Positions 7,893 through 12,556 of a DNA stretch of 12,556 nucleotides are shown in pieces. The notes below the pieces were generated by a model, which saw nothing but the letters and a program-made list of their open reading frames with translations, did no database searches and was not told where the DNA came from. The stretch lies in contig CALNCF010000258.1 of NCBI GenBank assembly GCA_937875035.1, positions 1 through 12,556 of the forward strand, given 5' to 3'. The position numbers and the translations under genes are program-made. The stretch's first letter is position 1; every line of letters starts with the position of its first letter. The stretch comes from an uncultured Sphingobacteriaceae bacterium. GTDB lineage: Bacteria; Bacteroidota; Bacteroidia; Sphingobacteriales; Sphingobacteriaceae.

Positions 7893-8834
7893 CTACCAGA
7901 ATATTTTAACGATAATAATCAGGGGCATAAATTCAAGGGTGCAAAAGTACAGAAATAAATAAAACTTAGGAAATGTAAAATTCGAAACGGCGAAAACACC
8001 GGCCCGGATATACTTGTAAAACGTATTAAAAACGAACAAAAGAAGGATCAGGAGCAGCATATAGAGCTTCCAGGAGCCGGGCAGGTACTGGTAAAAGATC
8101 AGCAGCGGGAAGATGGCCAGGGCATACACGATATTCGCCACGGACACAATCGCCAGGTAGCCCGAAATGATCTTCTGCACATCGAAAAGGTAGCCCATCA
8201 CCTTCAGGAGAATGTATTTGGAAAGGTAAAAAACCAGCAGGAACAACAGAATAAAGCCATACCGGTCGGATTCATCGTAAGAAAGGCTCCAATGGTAAAA
8301 CTCCGAAAGATTGAAAAGCAACAGGGCCGCGATCCCGCAGAACAGGAGGAACAGCAGGGCTGCCGAACGCATCTTAAAGAAATTATCTTCCCTGCTGAAC
8401 TGGTTGATCACCCGGTCGTTCCAGTATGCCTGGAGGATCACCGGGATATTCCGGGCCAGCTGGATCCTCAGCAGCACAAAATACACCAGCAAGGCCAGCA
8501 GCAGGTAGCTCAGCCAGTCGCGGCTGCCCGGCCGCAGGATGATGTGCCGGTCGTCCAGGTCCTTCAGGGCATTCTTAAACTGCGGATCGTTGAAATTATA
8601 ACTTCCGGAACGGTATTTAGCCTCAATGCTATCGCGAAGCCGGGTGCTTTGCACCATCCCCGGCACTTCAGCATACACATATTCTATGGTATCGGTATCG
8701 AGGGGAAAATCGGAATAACGGAGCAGCGTATCGGGGAAACGATAGGGAACCTGGACCGAATCCGTTTGTGCACCGGCAGCGCTCACCAGGCCAGAAAACA
8801 GCACAAGAAACAATATAAACCGGGTTACGGACAT
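7893..8834 (-). CDS. DUF4271 domain-containing polytopic membrane protein
   Basis: This looks like the Bacteroidota-restricted DUF4271 family; no biochemical role is known to me. The 313-residue product has an N-terminal signal or anchor helix (residues 4-22, possibly cleaved after GAQ). A soluble, acidic, Tyr/Asp-rich segment follows (about 23-105), presumably periplasmic. About six hydrophobic helices come next, near 107-124, 156-176, 192-212, 222-244, 255-272 and 288-312. A conserved-looking charged linker (ARNIPVILQAYWNDRVINQFSRED, about 127-150, described here in two parts: an amphipathic helix, then a polar turn) separates the first two. The protein ends in hydrophobic residues, IVKIFW. 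It starts 12 nt after the Omp85-like gene and precedes hemD, so it is the middle gene of a probable three-gene operon. Topology is estimated by eye; the domain name is from recognition of overall pattern. Confidence 0.8.
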   Translation of the reverse strand: MSVTRFILFLVLFSGLVSAAGAQTDSVQVPYRFPDTLLRYSDFPLDTDTIEYVYAEVPGMVQSTRLRDSIEAKYRSGSYNFNDPQFKNALKDLDDRHIILRPGSRDWLSYLLLALLVYFVLLRIQLARNIPVILQAYWNDRVINQFSREDNFFKMRSAALLFLLFCGIAALLLFNLSEFYHWSLSYDESDRYGFILLFLLVFYLSKYILLKVMGYLFDVQKIISGYLAIVSVANIVYALAIFPLLIFYQYLPGSWKLYMLLLILLLFVFNTFYKYIRAGVFAVSNFTFPKFYLFLYFCTLEFMPLIIIVKIFW

Positions 8835-8846
8835 CGGGCAAAAGTT

Positions 8847-10601
8847 TTAAAAATAATTGATGATTCCAAAATGGATCTTCCCATTCTGGAGGTTAACCGG
8901 GCTGCCAAACTGGGAGCCCAGAGCGTACGACAGGCTGAAAATGCCAGCCTTTGTTTCGAAGCTTACCCCTGCCCCGAAACCATAGGGCTGATCGGCCAGA
9001 TCCTTACCCCTGCTTTTGTTCTCGTAGAATGCCTGGTTATAAAATGCCGAGAAGTATGAATTCCTTTCCAGCAGGTACCGGTATTCTACTTTGGCAATGA
9101 TAAACGCGGAGGCGAAGATCGATTCTTCATCAAAGCCCCTGAAATCGTTAATCCCCCCGAAACGGTACAGCTCATTCTGGAATAATTCCGTTCCGATGAT
9201 CTGCGCCGCATTCAGGCCCAGGTTCACAACGTTCTTCCGGTAAAGGTTGTAATAGTAATCGGCTTTCAGGTCTATCTTATATTGATTGCTTTTCAGCAGT
9301 ACACTGTCGTACAGCGTTTCATTCAGAGAGGCATTCTTCCTGATGTTCCGGGTGCCCGCCGCGAAACCGGCTTGCAGGGTAAAGCCTTTGCGGGGATTAT
9401 AACGGTAATCGAGGTGCTCTGATCTCAGGGACATACCATACAAGGCGGTCGATACATCGGCAAAGGATGGCAGCTCGGTCGCGTTTTCATACGCCGAAAC
9501 TGACAAAAGCGATGAATTACGTTGCTGCACATAGATCTTCAGCTGGTCGCTCCCGCTGATATAATACACCAGGCCCAGGTCGCGCAAGGCATCGAGATAG
9601 GTCGTATCCTGCTTACGGATCGCCAGGCCGGCATCCACCCCAAAGGGGGTAGCCAACAGATATGGATAATTGATACGAAGCTTCAGATCCTGGGTACGGT
9701 CAGGCTGAGCCTTGAATTCCATGTCGAGCAGCTCACCCCGCTTAAAGGCATTCATTAAACGCAAATGAGCCTGCCCGATGAGACGGGTCTTACCCGGCCG
9801 GGAAGCATCCGGCTGAAAGCCGATCAGCCCGTCGAACTGGTTGGCATTCCGTTTATCCAGGAAGATATCCAGCTCTGCACCATGCTGATTAAAATAGACC
9901 TGCATGGGCGCCGCTTCGGTTAAGAAAGGCAAATCGCGCAGCAGCTTCGAAATGCCACGCAGCTTCTCTTCGTTGTAAAGCTCCCCTTCTTTCATGTTGA
10001 GGTACGACATCAGGTACTTTTTCGATACCACCTGCTTACCCAGTACACGGATGCTGTCGATCCGGATCAGTTGGTTCGGGCTGAACAGGATCTCCGCGGA
10101 AACTTTTCCCCCGCGAATCTCCAGCCCAGTCAGGCCGACACTGGCAAAGGGATAGCCATTATTTTCGGCATAGCCGATGATCTTATGAAAGAGCAGCTCC
10201 ACATCCGGGCCGTAGAGCCTGGCGTCCCTGAACTGTTTTTCCTTAAAGCCCACCGCGCGTACGATCTCATCGGGCAGGTTACCCTTCGATAAATGCTCCC
10301 ACTCATACGGTTCCCCGGCATCGATCAGGACCGATGTGCCCGTGCTGTCCTGTGCAAAACCTGCCAGCGAAGCCGTTACATAACCCTTCGCCTGCAAGCG
10401 GTGCAGGTAACGCTGCCACTCTCCGGTAAGGCTCAGTGTGTCTTTAAAAGATCGCTGGTAGCTAAGAAGAGGAACCGCTTCAGAAGTATGGCTGATGCTG
10501 AGCCGGTAAACCGCCTGCGCACGCAAGGCATGCACGCCGATACCGGCGACCAGGAAGAGGGTTAAGGAAATATATTTCAGCTTCCGCAGGCGATTCATCA
10601 T
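8847..10601 (-). CDS. Compact Omp85 superfamily (BamA/TamA-like) outer-membrane protein
   Basis: Omp85 proteins are 16-stranded barrels with periplasmic POTRA domains that insert or export proteins, or move lipids, at the outer membrane. The 584-residue product has a signal peptide (RLRKLK then a hydrophobic core; cleavage near LRAQA). Two or three POTRA-like units lie at about 34-250, the clearest being IRIDSIRVLGKQVVSKKYL...LNMKEGELYNEEKLRGISKLLRDLPF (179-226). The barrel follows from about 255. The hallmark loop-6 motif is present as FRGF (487-490) in GGINDFRGFDEESI, and the chain ends in a beta-signal with terminal Phe (KIHFGIINYF). It is far shorter than BamA (about 800 or more residues in this phylum) and so is unlikely to be the essential BamA. 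FhaC-type secretion or TamA-like roles are alternatives. The start is ATG-ATG; either could be used (10601 or 10598). Confidence 0.88.
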   Translation of the reverse strand: MMNRLRKLKYISLTLFLVAGIGVHALRAQAVYRLSISHTSEAVPLLSYQRSFKDTLSLTGEWQRYLHRLQAKGYVTASLAGFAQDSTGTSVLIDAGEPYEWEHLSKGNLPDEIVRAVGFKEKQFRDARLYGPDVELLFHKIIGYAENNGYPFASVGLTGLEIRGGKVSAEILFSPNQLIRIDSIRVLGKQVVSKKYLMSYLNMKEGELYNEEKLRGISKLLRDLPFLTEAAPMQVYFNQHGAELDIFLDKRNANQFDGLIGFQPDASRPGKTRLIGQAHLRLMNAFKRGELLDMEFKAQPDRTQDLKLRINYPYLLATPFGVDAGLAIRKQDTTYLDALRDLGLVYYISGSDQLKIYVQQRNSSLLSVSAYENATELPSFADVSTALYGMSLRSEHLDYRYNPRKGFTLQAGFAAGTRNIRKNASLNETLYDSVLLKSNQYKIDLKADYYYNLYRKNVVNLGLNAAQIIGTELFQNELYRFGGINDFRGFDEESIFASAFIIAKVEYRYLLERNSYFSAFYNQAFYENKSRGKDLADQPYGFGAGVSFETKAGIFSLSYALGSQFGSPVNLQNGKIHFGIINYF

Positions 10602-10636
10602 TAAAATTCCATGAAATTAAAGAAATTCGCAGAAAC
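10602..10636. promoter_or_regulatory. 35-bp divergent intergenic gap between the Omp85-like gene and hemW
   Basis: The start codons of two divergent genes are only 35 bp apart. No full TAnnTTTG box is visible in the gap for either direction. The nearest plus-strand candidate, TATATTTC at 10571-10578, is one base off and lacks a TTG box upstream. Promoters for both genes must therefore overlap the opposite coding region or be of a different type. Confidence 0.4.
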
Positions 10637-11773
10637 ATGGCCGGAATATATATACACATCCCCTTCTGCAAACAAGCTTGTCATTACTGCGACTTTCATT
10701 TCAGCACTTCATTAACGTATAAAGACGAGATGATGAACGTGCTGAAGAAGGAGTTGCGTATGCAGAAAGCATATTTATCGGGAGAAGAAATCCAGACGAT
10801 CTATTTCGGCGGGGGTACCCCTTCCCTGCTTCCGGCAGCAGCGCTGAACACCTTGACCGATGAGATCTTCCATCTCTACCCGGTAGCCGCGAATGCGGAG
10901 ATCACCATGGAAGCAAACCCCGACGACCTATCGCAACAGCAGGTAAAAGAGCTCCGGACCACACCCGTGAATCGTTTCAGCATCGGCATTCAATCCTTTT
11001 ATGATGAAGACCTGAAATGGATGAACAGGGCACACCGTGCGTCCGAAGCCGAAGCCTCTGTAAAACGGGTACAGGATGCAGGCTTCGGGAACATCACCAT
11101 CGACCTGATCTACGGCTATCCTTTGTTGAGCGATGAAAAATGGAAATCGAATATTCGCAAAGCCCTCGACCTGGAGGTTCCGCACATCTCTTCATACTCG
11201 CTTACCGTAGAGCCTAAAACAGCACTGGCCCATATGATCAAAGCGGGAAAGGAACGGAATGTAGACGATGAGCAGGCCGCAGCACAGTTCGAACGTTTGA
11301 TGGCAGAGCTCGCAGATGCCGGCTTCATTCATTACGAGATCTCTAACTTCTGTAAGGAAGGCCATCATTACCGCCACAACTCCAATTACTGGAAGGGTGC
11401 GAAATACCTGGGCATCGGTCCTTCGGCACACTCCTTCAACGGCTACGAGCGGCAATGGAATATTGCCAATAATGCAAAGTATATCGCTTCCATTGAAACC
11501 GGGATCATCCCTTTTGAGCATGAAGTATTAAATGATACCCAGTGCCTGAACGAATACATCATGATCAGCCTGCGCACCATGTACGGTTGCGACCTGGATA
11601 AATTACACGCTGAGTTCGACCGCGCGTATGTGGAAGAGCTCATCGGCAAAGCCCAGGTCTTTATCGGGCGCGGATGGCTGGAGCATACCGGTAACCTGCT
11701 CAGGACCACGCAGGCCGGCAAGCTGTATGCAGATCATATCGCTTCCGAACTTTTTATCGAAGAAAAGAAATAG
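10637..11773 (+). CDS. hemW: Radical SAM haem chaperone HemW (often mislabelled coproporphyrinogen III oxidase)
   Basis: HemW is a radical-SAM-family protein that binds haem and delivers it to membrane haem proteins; it is distinct from the oxygen-independent coproporphyrinogen oxidase HemN. The 378-residue product opens with IYIHIPFCKQACHYCDF. Cys11, Cys15 and Cys18 form the CxxxCxxC iron-sulfur site, followed by Asp-Phe instead of the extra CxC cysteine of HemN, which favours HemW. GGGTPSLL (58-65) is the SAM-binding glycine motif. MEANPDDLS, FSIGIQSF, TIDLIYGYPLL and SNYWKGAKYLGIGPSAHSF are further HemW/HemN-family blocks, and the C-terminal HemW domain begins near MISLRTMYGCDL. The length matches the family. 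It is divergent from the Omp85 unit (35-bp gap) and is followed after 33 bp by the cyclase-family gene in the same direction. Confidence 0.95.
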   Translation: MAGIYIHIPFCKQACHYCDFHFSTSLTYKDEMMNVLKKELRMQKAYLSGEEIQTIYFGGGTPSLLPAAALNTLTDEIFHLYPVAANAEITMEANPDDLSQQQVKELRTTPVNRFSIGIQSFYDEDLKWMNRAHRASEAEASVKRVQDAGFGNITIDLIYGYPLLSDEKWKSNIRKALDLEVPHISSYSLTVEPKTALAHMIKAGKERNVDDEQAAAQFERLMAELADAGFIHYEISNFCKEGHHYRHNSNYWKGAKYLGIGPSAHSFNGYERQWNIANNAKYIASIETGIIPFEHEVLNDTQCLNEYIMISLRTMYGCDLDKLHAEFDRAYVEELIGKAQVFIGRGWLEHTGNLLRTTQAGKLYADHIASELFIEEKK

Positions 11774-11806
11774 TAGTTTCACCTGAATTATTATTGAAAC
11801 AGATCC

Positions 11807-12556
11807 ATGAAGATTTCCATCAGCCTTCCTTCCGGCGCTTACCGCGCCGACCTGCAACAAGCCCTCGATATTTCCATCCCTTTAAGACAAGGAAAAAGCG
11901 TGAATGCCTTTCATATTGATTACGCGCGCTTTGAGCCGGTGCGGGTTGGCAGCTTTGTCGGATCGGTAGCCGAAGGCGGAAGCGCGAACTGCGAGAATCT
12001 TTACATCAATGCCCATGGAAACGGAACGCATACCGAATGCGTAGGACATATCTCCAGGGAACGTATCAGCCTGAACGATTGCCTGAAGCAATTCATGTTC
12101 GGGGCAGAGCTCATCAGTATCCGGCCGAAAACACTGGAAAATGGCGACGGGCTGATCACCCTTGAGCAGATCAGGCAGGCGCTGCAAAGCAAGTCCTGCG
12201 AAGCGCTTGTCATCCGTACGCTGCCCAACAGCAGCGACAAGCAGTTCCGGCAGTATTCCGGGAACAACCCGGCCTATATGGAGCCTGCGGCGGCAAGGTA
12301 TATCCGCGAGCAGGGTATTAAGCACCTGCTGCTGGATCTTCCTTCGGTAGACCGCGAGGAAGATGAAGGCCTGCTGAGCGCGCATCACGCATTCTGGAAT
12401 TACCCTGAGGCTCCGGCTATGGACCATACCATTACCGAGATGATCTATGTAAAGGATGAGATCGCCGACGGAACCTATTTACTCCAGATGCAGATCACCC
12501 CGATCGAAAGCGACGCAAGCCCTTCAAAGCCGGTACTCTATTCCCTTGAACGGGAA
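11807..12556 (+). CDS. Cyclase-family metal-dependent hydrolase (3' truncated by window edge)
   Basis: An open frame begins at the ATG 11807 (MKISISLPSGAYRADL) and runs 250 codons to the last base without a stop. It has the cyclase fold (kynurenine formamidase-like). The opening DISIPL (residues 21-26) is the usual DLS-type motif. The metal site reads HGNGTHTECVGH (70-81), with His70, His75, Glu77 and His81 as likely ligands; Glu77 stands where the family's HGTHxDxPxH motif has Asp. LLLDLPSVDREEDEG and LSAHHAFW supply the later conserved block. Members hydrolyse amides or lactones such as N-formylkynurenine, but the substrate here cannot be told. At 250 residues it should be nearly complete, as family members are about 210-260 long. 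The 33-bp spacing after hemW suggests shared transcription. Confidence 0.85.
   Translation, partial: MKISISLPSGAYRADLQQALDISIPLRQGKSVNAFHIDYARFEPVRVGSFVGSVAEGGSANCENLYINAHGNGTHTECVGHISRERISLNDCLKQFMFGAELISIRPKTLENGDGLITLEQIRQALQSKSCEALVIRTLPNSSDKQFRQYSGNNPAYMEPAAARYIREQGIKHLLLDLPSVDREEDEGLLSAHHAFWNYPEAPAMDHTITEMIYVKDEIADGTYLLQMQITPIESDASPSKPVLYSLERE

Noticed and set aside
8292..9059. A 255-codon open frame on the plus strand across the DUF4271/Omp85 junction
   Set aside because: It overlaps two well-supported genes in antisense, and its Gln/His/Arg-rich product looks like a reverse reading of a hydrophobic membrane protein.
10571..10578. TATATTTC as a promoter box for hemW
   Set aside because: It differs from TAnnTTTG at the last base and has no TTG at the expected distance upstream.
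11882..12427. A 181-codon open frame on the minus strand
   Set aside because: It is antisense to the cyclase-family frame, which has recognisable metal-site motifs; its translation resembles no family and is rich in shadow-frame residues.

Overview
The window looks like ordinary chromosome from a gliding-type or T9SS-bearing Bacteroidota. The evidence is a complete type IX secretion/gliding core (porP-gldK-gldL-gldM-gldN), A/T-rich translation starts without strong Shine-Dalgarno sequences, and two upstream regions matching the Bacteroidota promoter form TTTG-N19/20-TAnnTTTG. Gene content and protein style suggest the Chitinophagia/Sphingobacteriia side of the phylum, but that placement is an inference from memory. 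No mobile element, CRISPR array, tRNA or rRNA was seen.

Layout. Bases 1-1155 (+) hold the 3' two thirds of uvrC, whose 5' end lies outside the window. A perfect 12-bp stem terminator at 1210-1240 separates it from the convergent gene to its right. From 7836 down to 1263 everything is on the minus strand. In transcription order these are hemD (7836-7081), a porP/sprF-family gene (6921-5983), gldK (5791-4529), gldL (4469-3684), gldM (3644-2118) and gldN (2099-1263). Upstream of hemD on the same strand are a DUF4271 membrane protein (8834-7893) and a compact Omp85/BamA-like outer-membrane protein (10601-8847), only 12 bases apart. A 35-bp gap then separates this unit from the divergent plus-strand genes hemW (10637-11773) and a cyclase-family metal hydrolase (from 11807, running off the right end).

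How the genes fit together. GldL and GldM form the inner-membrane proton-driven motor of the type IX secretion system. GldK (lipoprotein) and GldN form the periplasmic ring beneath the outer membrane, and PorP-type proteins are outer-membrane beta-barrels linked to T9SS. The order porP-K-L-M-N is the classical one. The second group is a putative Omp85-DUF4271-hemD operon next to hemW. It puts a tetrapyrrole-synthesis gene and a haem-chaperone gene on either side of an uncharacterised envelope pair.

The largest non-coding stretches are 5792-5982 (191 bp) and 6922-7080 (159 bp). Each carries one good promoter candidate. No gap exceeds 300 bp. I found no clearly novel multi-gene system. The least understood parts are the Omp85/DUF4271 pair and a repeated motif in the tail of GldL.
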